Assembly (NCBI GenBank): GCA_003994795.1
Contig: AP018269.1
Span: forward strand, 6,227,687-6,291,686
DNA from: Cylindrospermum sp. NIES-4074
GTDB lineage: Bacteria; Cyanobacteriota; Cyanobacteriia; Cyanobacteriales; Nostocaceae
DNA: 64,000 nt
Direction: 5' to 3'
Within the stretch, counting starts at the first letter, position 1; the number at the start of each line of letters is the position of its first letter. The position numbers were made by a program, and so were the translations under genes. Positions 26,884-35,605 of this stretch are shown here, in pieces. The notes beneath the pieces are model-generated. The model ran no database searches. It was not told the origin of the DNA and saw only the letters and a list, made by a program, of their open reading frames with translations.

Positions 26884-27606
26884 ATGAACTTAATTCGCGT
26901 CAGTCGTCCTCAAATAAATCGCCGGAAATTTTTACAAATTTCGGGAATTTCTAGCATGGGCTTTTTACTTGGTGGCTGTGGTACACCCATATTTGAAGAT
27001 GTAGTGGGTAAACTATCTGAACCACTCAATCAAAAAGTTGAAAAGTTAATATTTCAACCGCAACAGCTTGTAACAGAATTTTCTGCCAGCGACATTGAAC
27101 CAGAAGCATTAATCATCAATACTTTCCGGTCTACACCGATTATTGACCCAGCAGAATACAGATTGATTGTTGATGGTGAGGTAAACAACCCCCTCAGCCT
27201 GAGCATAGCAGAAATTCAGGCATTACCCCTAACCTCTATGATAATTCGTCATGTTTGTGTAGAAGGTTGGGCGGCGATCGTACAATGGGGTGGTATCAGT
27301 CTGCGCGAAGTTGTGGCCCTTGCCCAACCTAAGGCTAATGTTCAGTATGCTTACTTTAAATCAGCAGATGGCTACTACGAAAGTTGGGATATAGCCTCAG
27401 CCCTACATCCCCAAACTTTGTTAGCTTATCAAAAAAATGGTGAACCCTTGCCCGTAGAAAATGGTGCGCCTTTACGTTTAGCTTCGCCAATTAAACTTGG
27501 TTATAAGCAGAGTAAATGGGTAACTCGAATTACACTGGCTAGCTATTTGTCACCTTTTAAAGGTTATTGGGAAGATCAGGGTTACGAATGGTTTGCAGGA
27601 TTGTAA
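26884..27606 (+). CDS. Molybdopterin-dependent oxidoreductase (sulfite-oxidase/MsrP-like) lipoprotein
   Basis: A 240-aa enzyme of the sulfite oxidase superfamily. The N-terminus has a twin-arginine-type signal (NRRKFLQISG) followed by a lipobox-like LLGGC, suggesting a folded, cofactor-loaded protein that is exported and lipid-anchored. The core has YRLIVDGEVNNPLSLSI, the Moco-cysteine segment MIIRHVCVEGW and QWGGISLREVVAL, and SADGYYESWD. The typical MsrP length is about 330 aa, so this is a short form. It forms an operon with the cytochrome b561 gene. It needs molybdenum cofactor, consistent with the neighbourhood. Confidence 0.85.
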   Translation: MNLIRVSRPQINRRKFLQISGISSMGFLLGGCGTPIFEDVVGKLSEPLNQKVEKLIFQPQQLVTEFSASDIEPEALIINTFRSTPIIDPAEYRLIVDGEVNNPLSLSIAEIQALPLTSMIIRHVCVEGWAAIVQWGGISLREVVALAQPKANVQYAYFKSADGYYESWDIASALHPQTLLAYQKNGEPLPVENGAPLRLASPIKLGYKQSKWVTRITLASYLSPFKGYWEDQGYEWFAGL

Positions 27607-27671
27607 ACATTTTCTCACTCATAGCCGATCTATGGCTTATTATTCCAATTCAAAATTAATTAAATTGAATA

Positions 27672-29105
27672 ATGAACTTTTTTGATAAGTTAAATAGTCG
27701 GATTTCACAAAATCAAAGCTTACTATTTGTAGGACTTGACCCAAATCCAGAGATGATGCCCGCTAGTTATGCATCTCAAGATATGATTGCTGGTTTGGAG
27801 AATTGGTTACGATTCATTATTAATGAAACTACTGATTTTGTTTGTGCTTATAAGCCAACACTTGGATTTTATGAAGCTTTAGGTGTTCCCGGTTTAGAAC
27901 TGCTGCTGAAAATATTGGCTGCTATCCCCAACCATATCCCGATTATTTTAGATGCAAAACACAGTGACTTAAATACTAGCAGCCTTTTTGCTCATACTGT
28001 ATTTACAGAATGGCAAGTAGACGCAATTACTCTTAGTCCCTATCCCGGACAAGATCATGTAGGTCCATTTTTGGTTTATCCTGATAAAGCTGTGTTTATT
28101 TTATGTTGTACTTCTAACGCAAGTGCAGCAATTTTACAGCAATATCCTACTAAAGAAGCGCCCCTTTATTTACAAGTAGTCAAGGAATCAAAAAACTGGG
28201 GCACTCCTGAACAATTGGGTTTGGAAGTAGGCACAACAAATGCCGATGTTTTGACACTGATTCGGGGAATTGCTCCTGAACGTATCATCATGGCCCGTAG
28301 TATTTGGGCTGAGGGAAATAATCTTAAAGAAATTTTAGCAGCAGGCTTGAATGCTAATGGTGATGGGTTACTAATTCCTGTACCTCAAGATATGTTAGGA
28401 AGTTCCAAATTATCTGAGGAAATCCAGTCTTTATGCACAGAAATTAATCAAGCTAAAACTGAAATTATCTGGGATGGTTCCACCTGTTCTGTGTGGTTAC
28501 CTGATGTTTGTTTTTTGGATCAGCATCCCCAACAGGATTTGATACTGCAACTTTATGATATTGGTTGTATTATGTTTGGTAACTATGTCCAAGCATCTGG
28601 AGAGACTTTTCCTTATTATATTGATTTACGGAAAATTATTTCTAATCCCCAAATTTTTAATCAAGTTCTTACTGCATATGAGGAGATTTTAAAGAATCTT
28701 GATTTTGATAGATTAGCAGGTATTCCTTACGGTTCTTTACCCACTGCAACTGGTTTATCTTTGCGTCTTCATTGTCCCATGATTTACCCCCGTAAAGAGG
28801 TGAAAGCACACGGAACTCGGAGGGTAATTGAGGGTGACTTCCATCCTGGTGAAACAGTTGTGGTAGTTGATGATATTCTCATCAGTGGTAAAAGCGTTAT
28901 GGAAGGCGCAGAAAAGTTAAAATCAGCGGGATTAAATGTTAATGATATTGTGGTTTTTATTGACCATGAAAAAGGTGTGAGAGATAGGTTACAGCAAAAT
29001 GGTTATTGGGGTCACTCGGTGTTAACAATTACGGAAATTGTTACCACTTTATATCAAGCGGGACGGATAAATGAGGAGCAATTTTCAGCTTTGACAGCAA
29101 GTTAA
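27672..29105 (+). CDS. Fused orotidine-5'-phosphate decarboxylase / orotate phosphoribosyltransferase
   Basis: A 477-aa bifunctional enzyme for the last two steps of UMP synthesis. Residues 1-275 form the decarboxylase (PyrF, type 2): LLFVGLDPNPEMMP, YKPTLGFYEALG, ILDAKHSDLNTSS with the K-x-x-D catalytic pair, and ITLSPYPGQD. Residues about 285-477 form the phosphoribosyltransferase (PyrE) with the PRPP loop VVVVDDILISGKS and IPYGSLPTATGLS. The N-to-C order PyrF-PyrE occurs in many cyanobacteria and is opposite to animal UMP synthase. The H in place of R in the DAK motif is a variant. Confidence 0.9.
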   Translation: MNFFDKLNSRISQNQSLLFVGLDPNPEMMPASYASQDMIAGLENWLRFIINETTDFVCAYKPTLGFYEALGVPGLELLLKILAAIPNHIPIILDAKHSDLNTSSLFAHTVFTEWQVDAITLSPYPGQDHVGPFLVYPDKAVFILCCTSNASAAILQQYPTKEAPLYLQVVKESKNWGTPEQLGLEVGTTNADVLTLIRGIAPERIIMARSIWAEGNNLKEILAAGLNANGDGLLIPVPQDMLGSSKLSEEIQSLCTEINQAKTEIIWDGSTCSVWLPDVCFLDQHPQQDLILQLYDIGCIMFGNYVQASGETFPYYIDLRKIISNPQIFNQVLTAYEEILKNLDFDRLAGIPYGSLPTATGLSLRLHCPMIYPRKEVKAHGTRRVIEGDFHPGETVVVVDDILISGKSVMEGAEKLKSAGLNVNDIVVFIDHEKGVRDRLQQNGYWGHSVLTITEIVTTLYQAGRINEEQFSALTAS

Positions 29106-29186
29106 ATAACAGATTTATATCCAGGTTGACGACATCTAGTTTATAAGTTTGCTAACTAGTTAGTAATTTAATTTTTTGAATTTACT

Positions 29187-30266
29187 ATGAATATTTCTCT
29201 CAATCAACTAATTAAATGGTTAATTTTAACGTTGCTATTTCCGCTTATTTTTCTCAATGGTTGGCTAGTATTTCAATTTTTCCAATATTTTAAACCATTG
29301 GTAACAATTCTTGTTTTAGCAAGTTTGTTTGCTTTCATTTTAAATTATCCAGTTTCGGTTCTCCAGAAACGGGGAGTTAACCGCAACTATGCAGTAGCAT
29401 TAGTTTTTATATTAGCAGCGGTGATTTTAGTGGGTTTGGGTATCACTTTATTACCCGTTGTGTTAGAGCAATTTAATGAAATGGCTAAACTACTTCCCCA
29501 ATGGGTTGATTCTAGTGAGGAAAAACTACAAACTTTAAATGAGTGGATTTTTAACCAGAGATTTAGAGTTAATTTAAGTCAATTTTTAACTAATATTATT
29601 AACCATTTGCCTGGTGAGTTAGAGAATTTAGCAGATAAAGTTTTTAGCATTATTGTAGACACCATTGATAGCATCTCAGAAGCGTTAATTATAGTAGTGC
29701 TAACTTTTTATCTCTTATTAGATGGGCAAAGACTTGCAGAAGGGTTATTTAAAAAGTTACCTATAAGTTTTAGTCAAGCAGCTAGAAATTCTTTACAGCA
29801 AAACTTTGAAAATTACTTGATTGGTCAGATAAGCTTGGCTTTGTTGATGGGAATTTCCGAAACATTAATGTTCTTAATTTTTCGAGTGCAGTTTGGTTTA
29901 CTTTTTGGTTTAGGAATTGGGATATTGAGCTTAATTCCTTTTGGAGATGTCGTTAGTTTAATTATCGTAACTTTAATCATAGCTGCACATGACTTTTGGT
30001 TAGCAGTGAAGATTTTTGCAGTAGCTATTGTGATTGACCAGTTAATTGATCAGGCGATCGCACCCCGTCTATTAGGTAAATTTACTGGACTTAGACCCAT
30101 CTGGGTAATAATTTCCTTGCTAGTCGGCACTTATATTGGCGGCGTTTTGGGTCTGTTAATTGCTGTACCTGTGGCAGGTTTAATCAAAGATGCGGTAGAT
30201 GGTTTATCTGGATATGGGGATAATGTTATTGATGGTGAAGACGTGTCAGAAGTTTTAACGGAGTAA
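29187..30266 (+). CDS. AI-2E family (PerM/UPF0118) membrane protein
   Basis: A 359-aa integral membrane protein with about seven to eight helices. N-terminal helices (LILTLLFPLIFLNGWLV, VTILVLASLFAFILNYP) are followed by a soluble region (residues about 100-165), a conserved helix (ALIIVVLTFYLLLDGQR), and the C-terminal signature FGLLFGLGIGILSLIPFGDVV with LLVGTYIGGVLGLLIAVPVAG. Members are exporters of varied small solutes; the substrate here is unknown. Not clearly co-transcribed with its neighbours. Confidence 0.85.
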   Translation: MNISLNQLIKWLILTLLFPLIFLNGWLVFQFFQYFKPLVTILVLASLFAFILNYPVSVLQKRGVNRNYAVALVFILAAVILVGLGITLLPVVLEQFNEMAKLLPQWVDSSEEKLQTLNEWIFNQRFRVNLSQFLTNIINHLPGELENLADKVFSIIVDTIDSISEALIIVVLTFYLLLDGQRLAEGLFKKLPISFSQAARNSLQQNFENYLIGQISLALLMGISETLMFLIFRVQFGLLFGLGIGILSLIPFGDVVSLIIVTLIIAAHDFWLAVKIFAVAIVIDQLIDQAIAPRLLGKFTGLRPIWVIISLLVGTYIGGVLGLLIAVPVAGLIKDAVDGLSGYGDNVIDGEDVSEVLTE

Positions 30267-30348
30267 TGGACGCTGCAATAAATATACTTTGAGCGATTAG
30301 TTCAGGGAAAATACAAAAGAACAGTGCAACATTACACAAGAGACCAAT

Positions 30349-31005
30349 ATGCCGAAAGCAGGTAGCAGCATCAGAAAAATGGCTTTTGAGCGCACAACCA
30401 AGGCTGTAGTGCAATTTTGTGTAGCTGGAGGTTTAGCCGTTGCTCCCTTGTTGATTCCGCTTTTACTACCTATCCCCCCAGGTGTAGGGGTTTTGATTTG
30501 GGTTGGGTGCTTGGTGGGTGCAGCTGCATTTTACCAGCAAGGTAGTCAATTATGGAGTCGAGCAAATCAAGCCACACAAGGGGCTATTGGGGAAGAAAAA
30601 GTTGCCCAAATTTTAAAAGTTCTGGAACCTCAAGGTTGGAAGATTGAATATAACATCCCACTTAAACGTTGGGGTGATGCTGATGTGTTTATCCGTTCTC
30701 CTAAAGGTAATTATTTTGTCATAGATACTAAAAGTAACAAAGGGGGAGTATTTTTCGATGGTTCTGTACTCAAGCGGCGGTTCGGGAAGAACATTTACGA
30801 ATTCAGTGGTGGGAAGAACTTATTAAAAGCAGTTGCAGGTCAAGCTATCACCCTAAGAGATATGAAGCAGGTTAAGTTCGTGCAGCCCATTCTGTGTTTT
30901 ACACAAGCAAACCTAGAAGAAATTAAACAAAATCAAGATATTAACGGCGTGTATATAGTTGCTTCTGCAAAACTTGTAAATCTGTTGAAAAAGCTAGATT
31001 CATAA
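30349..31005 (+). CDS. NERD-domain protein with N-terminal membrane segments
   Basis: A 218-aa protein. Two hydrophobic stretches (about residues 22-65) precede a nuclease-related NERD domain: AIGEEKVAQILKVL, IEYNIPLKRWGDADVFI, YFVIDTKSNKGGVFFDG, and AGQAITLRDM. The D...D-x-K pattern (GDADVFI ... VIDTK) keeps a PD-(D/E)XK-like core, so nucleic-acid cleavage is possible. Its location next to the restriction-modification locus may be meaningful or accidental. The membrane anchor is unusual for a nuclease but seen in NERD proteins. Confidence 0.78.
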   Translation: MPKAGSSIRKMAFERTTKAVVQFCVAGGLAVAPLLIPLLLPIPPGVGVLIWVGCLVGAAAFYQQGSQLWSRANQATQGAIGEEKVAQILKVLEPQGWKIEYNIPLKRWGDADVFIRSPKGNYFVIDTKSNKGGVFFDGSVLKRRFGKNIYEFSGGKNLLKAVAGQAITLRDMKQVKFVQPILCFTQANLEEIKQNQDINGVYIVASAKLVNLLKKLDS

Positions 31006-31561
31006 AGCTTGCACCATAATGGTAAGAATTTAAACCGCAGTATTAGTAACTGGACTGTTTATTTTTAATAGCATATGGTGACAGCGAAATTCAGCAGGAT
31101 ATGATTTTTCTGATGGAACTCGCTGATGATCTGAGGTTTTGTGGTCACGCTTGGGAAAATCTGGATGATCACTTAATGTACATGGGACTTTAGCTGCAAT
31201 ATTGATAAAAACTTTGTCAGGATCACCAGAAAAAAGATAACCAAGCATTCCTCCTTCACTGGAAAAAGGTGCATATCTACAAGTTATAAAGTTGTCATTT
31301 ATCTCTTCTACATATTTACCTACCGCGCCATCTGATTTTAAAACTTTAGCTTCTAAAGGCCAGATAATTCTCTCATTAGATATTAGATAAAATGCAATAT
31401 CATAGTGCGGTGGTTGTGCTTGTGCTGATTGACGACTTTCCCATTCATAGACTTCATGTTGAACATCAAATGGCTCATCTCCTGTCATCTTTCTACGAAT
31501 TTTTCGCTCAAGAGATTGAGTAATAGTCGTTTCTAGCTGCTCCTCTGCTTCATCACAATTA

Positions 31562-32015
31562 CAGCAGTTTGCGATCAAACCCACTACAGGAATAGCTTTC
31601 TAATAGGGTCAAAAAATAGACCACAATGATGAAACCAATTTAGCGCATTTTCATCAGTACATGCGCGCTCTTTGATTGCTGCTTGAATTTCTCGCAAATA
31701 TAGATCATTTTGCTCTGTCACCATTATCTTTAATAATTCTTGCTCTTTATCTTTAAGCTTTGAGCGCCGATCTCCTCCTTGGGATCTGGCAGTTATCTCC
31801 CCCGTCTCTCGATACCGACGCAAAAAGTCACGGATAAATGATAAACTAACTTTAAATCTTTCCGCTAACTCTCTCTGCGTACCTTCTTGGTTTTGCCACG
31901 CACTTAATATCTTCTTTCGCAAGTCAATGGAATATGCTGCCATTTCTCAATAATCTTCTTTTTTTACATTTTTAAAGTTTACGATCTTTGTGGCGTGTTT
32001 GATCTCAAATTGCTG
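31562..32015 (-). mobile_element. 454-bp IS630-type remnant with intact ends
   Basis: Both ends start CAGCA-[A/G]-TTTG and continue to GATCAAAC; about 24 of the first 32 positions match as inverted repeats. A TA dinucleotide flanks each end (31560-31561 and 32016-32017), the usual IS630 target duplication. The length is less than half of a full element. The only ORF joins a transposase head to a transposase tail, so it is an internally deleted, non-autonomous copy. Confidence 0.85.
31584..31943 (-). CDS. Deleted IS630-family transposase
   Basis: A 119-aa frame. Residues 1-95 are the helix-turn-helix head of IS630 transposases (MAAYSIDLRKKIL, QRELAERFKVSLSFIRDFLRRY, TARSQGGDRRSKL, LREIQAAIKE). 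The last 25 residues (ENALNWFHHCG) look like the C-terminal end. The DDE catalytic region between is missing, so it cannot transpose by itself. It might still bind element ends. Confidence 0.82.
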   Translation of the reverse strand: MAAYSIDLRKKILSAWQNQEGTQRELAERFKVSLSFIRDFLRRYRETGEITARSQGGDRRSKLKDKEQELLKIMVTEQNDLYLREIQAAIKERACTDENALNWFHHCGLFFDPIRKLFL

Positions 32016-32167
32016 TAATTTGTGATAAAATCTCAGAAACCAGCAAATCATATCCTTCCCAGACAAGTTTTACGAGAACTGTTATTGCATCATTTTTCCA
32101 ACTTTTTGCTACTTGAACAAAGTCAGGTGTATCTTTCCATCGCAATTCTGGGATTGTTTTACCTCTT

Positions 32168-35100
32168 CTAAGCACTGTATGACTCCTCTATAACCTGCGA
32201 TTCTTTATCAAACGCTGTCCCCCACATCATAATATCTGCGGCTACTCCATCAGCATCTCTTAAAGCCATAGAGCGAGTCCAGTAACGAATTTTGTCAGGT
32301 TTTATCAAATAAATAGTAGGAATGTTCAACCCATTCAATTGAACGGAATCATAAACCCTCGCAACACGCTGATAAAAGATTCCACCATCTTCTGTATTTC
32401 CTCTATCCAAATACAACTGATTTAATCTCTCTAATTTTTCTAGTAAATCAGGAGAGTCGATAGGCTCAATATCCACTCCTTGGCAGTTAGGTCTATTAAG
32501 ATAAATTGCAACTAATCGGATAGGAAGTTCAGTGTTAGTTTGTTCCTGAAATATAGTGGCACAAACTTGTTTATCTTGTCCAAATCCTGCTTTGAGAACT
32601 CGTAAGAAATACTCGCAGTATACCGTGAGTTCTGGTTCAGCATCATTTTCCGAATGACCATTATTTCTACGGTGAGTTTTTTTTCGTCCAGGGGAAGCAC
32701 TATCTCCTTTAAAATCTGGCAGAGTGTAATTAAAGAGATCATTAATTAGTACCCATTCACTATCCTTGAATTCAAAAGCCTGACGTATGCGCTCATCTAC
32801 ATCATCAATTGTTTTTATATTCTGCAATACCCCTACCTGAGATTTAGGTATTGGAACACGGAGTAAATCGTCTACATTGACTTCAGGAATATAAGAGGCA
32901 AAACGACCGCTAGAAAGCAGTAGATAGTAGACTGCTAATTTACTGTTGTATGCTAAACAAGCAGAATTTAATTGTGCAATAGACTCTTCAGGAATATGTA
33001 TGCTCACATAGCTTTCAGAGCAGATAATTCCTTCACTTTTATCATTAGCTTCAATTATTACTGAACGAAATCTGCCGCAAATTTTCTGCCAACTTAACTT
33101 TAAAATCATTTGTGGCAGTTGAAATGCAGCAAAATTAGTCGAGTCTCTGGAGTGAATGTGTGCATCATCATTTATAGGAAGTTCTTCAGCTTTTAGGTAG
33201 AGAAAACTTCTGTTGAGGAATTTAGAAGATTTTAGAATTCGCTTGTTTTTGATATTGTTTTGTAATTTTCTTCTATCGCCTCTTACCACCCCTTGACGTG
33301 TTTTAGCAATGCCACTAGGTTTAAGTTTTTCAATACTTAATTCCTGATTCAATCTCCTCATCAGGGATAGATCACGTCTACCTCCCCACATTAATGCTGT
33401 CCAAACTAAAGGATCTGCTATTGCTTCTTGTGGGTAGATTGTATTAATATCATGTGGTTCAATTACTATGTGATAGTCATCCTCATTAGTCATGAGTGGC
33501 TTGGGACAAATGTATATCAAAGGTTCGCCATTTGGATCAATGACTGACATTGTGATGATACAAGCGGGAGAAATAGCATCTTTGAAAAGTCCAAAACGCA
33601 ATGCAGATAAGTTAACTATCTCATCAATTTTGAACTCTGAAAAAAGCTTGCTTCGGAATTCTTGAGCAGTACTAACCTGATTAAAAATTAAGGCAAGTGC
33701 AGGCTGCATCATTACTACTTGTCCACCTAGTTTGGTCAAAGCAGCAGCTTTTGGCAGAAAAAGCGGCCCGATATTACCGTAGGTTATCTTCCAATCATCT
33801 CCAGCCCAAGATTTAGCTGCTGAAGTAACAGTGTTTATTCCCCACGGTGCATTACCAACAACTAAATCATATTTAGCAGCATCTTGAACAGAACTAAAAC
33901 CTTCTTTATCTTCTTGAAAAAAATCGGCAGCGACTAATTGACGTTCACGTAATCTTGGAAAGCGAAACTCATTTTCCCAATAGTCTTGAGGTTCAACTTT
34001 ATCAAGCATGGTTAAATAAAGGCTGAAAGAAGCTACTCTTACTGCTTGAGTATCTACATCAACACCAAATAAATTATTTTCTAGTAGATATTTTAAATCA
34101 CTTGGCTGAATTGTTTTTGCATGAGCTTGTTCCCATCTATGAATTAAACGCTGGAATGCTTTAACTAGAAAAATTCCTGATCCACAAGCAGGATCAAGAA
34201 TCTTGATATCCCATTCTTGACTATTCCAAGGTAAAACACCATCTAGGACAAAATCTACTATATGTTCTGGTGTGTAATGAATTCCTGTCCCAGATTTTTT
34301 ACTAACAAATTCTTCATAGATACTGCTAACAAACTCTAAAGGTATAACGTCAAAGTGGTAGTATGACCAAAGGCTTAGTTGTCCACTTTCCATGTCTACA
34401 TGACCACTGACGAAATCAGCCAGTATATTTAGGTGAGTCTCTTTAACTTTTGTTTCTTCTGTTTGCCATTCGGCTTCACTTTCTTCTGCTGTAGATCCTT
34501 TACCTGGAAATAAATCACCATTGAACTTACCGTTGAGCCAACGGAAAAATTTATAACTATCTCTATGATTTCTTAATATGTCACGCAAATGAGAGTATCT
34601 AGCTGATAATTCTCCAATTCTAAATAAATAATCTAGTAAGTTTGTATTTAGAGCAGGGTTTCCTTCAGAATCTTGTCGGTCAAAAAGAAATTGAATAAAA
34701 ATAATTCTTGCTAATAAATCATGAATAGTGTCATCATCAAGTTTATTTTGTTGAAGTTTTTGTCGAACACTTTTCAGGTTTCTCAATAGCATCTGATCAG
34801 CAGCCTGGCTACGTTGAAATCGCTGGCTATGTTCTTGGAAAAATTGACCTGATACCAAATCAGCCCAGTGTAGACGCAAAGTTTCAGCGGCTTGTTCTGA
34901 AAGAGAAGGCTGATTCAATAATTCAAGTTCCTGTCTAGTAACTTCCATTACTGGCTTGATAATATCTTCTGCCGCTGGTGGTTCTTCGTAGCACGTCCAA
35001 ATTCTTAACCGGTTAGGTTCTGTTGTAATTAATGATGGTGTACGAGAAAAACTCCAGGCAAGTCTATAAGTTTTTCTTAATGTGTCTTCTGATACTTCTT

Positions 35101-35338
35101 TTTGAAAGTCGCACACTAGGGCAATGGGTGCTTCTGTTGAGTCACCTTCAGGATTTGCAGCCAGCACTCCTATTTGCACCCCTTCACCATCTGGAAGGTT
35201 GCTGATAGTCCTTCCTAATTTTTCTTGAGCTATCCGTGCATAAATACTAGGCCCAGCACCAGATGGCCTCCAGATTTGTTCTGGAGTCGGCCAGTGAAGC
35301 TTCTCGTGTGCTAGTTCAAGTAGTCCAGACTGTGACAT
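32168..35338 (-). CDS. Eco57I-type N6-adenine DNA methyltransferase, restriction-modification protein
   Basis: A 1056-aa protein. Residues about 1-330 are an N-terminal region with HWPTPEQIWRPSGAG and helical segments. The methyltransferase core follows: HYTPEHIVDFVLDG near residue 353, SAM motif DPACGSGIFLVKAF near 380, GVDVDTQAVRVASFSLYL, and catalytic motif NAPWG near 493 (usual form NPPW/Y). The C-terminal half probably recognises target DNA. The nuclease gene downstream overlaps its stop and is broken by an IS remnant, so this enzyme may now act as a lone methylase. An A in place of the first P in the catalytic motif is uncommon. Not a complete type I system: no hsdR or hsdS is near. Confidence 0.82.
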   Translation of the reverse strand: MSQSGLLELAHEKLHWPTPEQIWRPSGAGPSIYARIAQEKLGRTISNLPDGEGVQIGVLAANPEGDSTEAPIALVCDFQKEVSEDTLRKTYRLAWSFSRTPSLITTEPNRLRIWTCYEEPPAAEDIIKPVMEVTRQELELLNQPSLSEQAAETLRLHWADLVSGQFFQEHSQRFQRSQAADQMLLRNLKSVRQKLQQNKLDDDTIHDLLARIIFIQFLFDRQDSEGNPALNTNLLDYLFRIGELSARYSHLRDILRNHRDSYKFFRWLNGKFNGDLFPGKGSTAEESEAEWQTEETKVKETHLNILADFVSGHVDMESGQLSLWSYYHFDVIPLEFVSSIYEEFVSKKSGTGIHYTPEHIVDFVLDGVLPWNSQEWDIKILDPACGSGIFLVKAFQRLIHRWEQAHAKTIQPSDLKYLLENNLFGVDVDTQAVRVASFSLYLTMLDKVEPQDYWENEFRFPRLRERQLVAADFFQEDKEGFSSVQDAAKYDLVVGNAPWGINTVTSAAKSWAGDDWKITYGNIGPLFLPKAAALTKLGGQVVMMQPALALIFNQVSTAQEFRSKLFSEFKIDEIVNLSALRFGLFKDAISPACIITMSVIDPNGEPLIYICPKPLMTNEDDYHIVIEPHDINTIYPQEAIADPLVWTALMWGGRRDLSLMRRLNQELSIEKLKPSGIAKTRQGVVRGDRRKLQNNIKNKRILKSSKFLNRSFLYLKAEELPINDDAHIHSRDSTNFAAFQLPQMILKLSWQKICGRFRSVIIEANDKSEGIICSESYVSIHIPEESIAQLNSACLAYNSKLAVYYLLLSSGRFASYIPEVNVDDLLRVPIPKSQVGVLQNIKTIDDVDERIRQAFEFKDSEWVLINDLFNYTLPDFKGDSASPGRKKTHRRNNGHSENDAEPELTVYCEYFLRVLKAGFGQDKQVCATIFQEQTNTELPIRLVAIYLNRPNCQGVDIEPIDSPDLLEKLERLNQLYLDRGNTEDGGIFYQRVARVYDSVQLNGLNIPTIYLIKPDKIRYWTRSMALRDADGVAADIMMWGTAFDKESQVIEESYSA

Positions 35339-35536
35339 TCCGTTCTTTAAGCTGCCTTAGAGTATGATTTCATATTTCAACCATCACATTGTCATGAGTT
35401 GATTGATTTCCTTCAACAGTACATAAGTATTGGTGACTGCGGCAATAATACTTAAGGGTAGTTTACAAAATCTTGATAATGTATCCTGTCATCAAGTTCT
35501 TTGATGCTGCATTGCAATGATAGCAGGAGAAACTGA

Positions 35537-35568
35537 CAAAAAAATCCCCTGGCATTTCTACCAGGGGG
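35537..35568 (-). terminator. Rho-independent terminator of clpC
   Basis: On the minus strand, CCCCTGG / CCAGGGG form a stem around the loop TAGAAATG-type sequence, followed by a run of seven T. It lies about 38-70 bp after the clpC stop. Confidence 0.85.
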
Positions 35569-35605
35569 AAACATTGACTTTAATAACAGTGTTGAGGTCT
35601 AAATA

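Larger units (their letters stand above)
31030..32175 (-). pseudogene. Restriction endonuclease-like gene interrupted by IS630 remnant
   Basis: The gene starts at GTG 32175, overlapping the methylase stop, and reads to the element boundary at 32016 (LRWKDTPDFVQVAKSW, YDLLVSEILSQ). It resumes at 31559 (NCDEAEEQLETTITQSL) and ends at 31030. Removing the 454-bp insert plus one copy of the duplicated TA joins 160 and 530 bp into one frame of 229 aa. The distal part carries a PD-(D/E)XK motif: HYDIAFYLI (D) and IIWPLEAKVL (E-A-K). As split, the first piece is 56 aa and the second could start only from an internal GTG (31584) as 184 aa, so activity is probably lost. It is the apparent restriction partner of the methylase. 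Confidence 0.82.
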
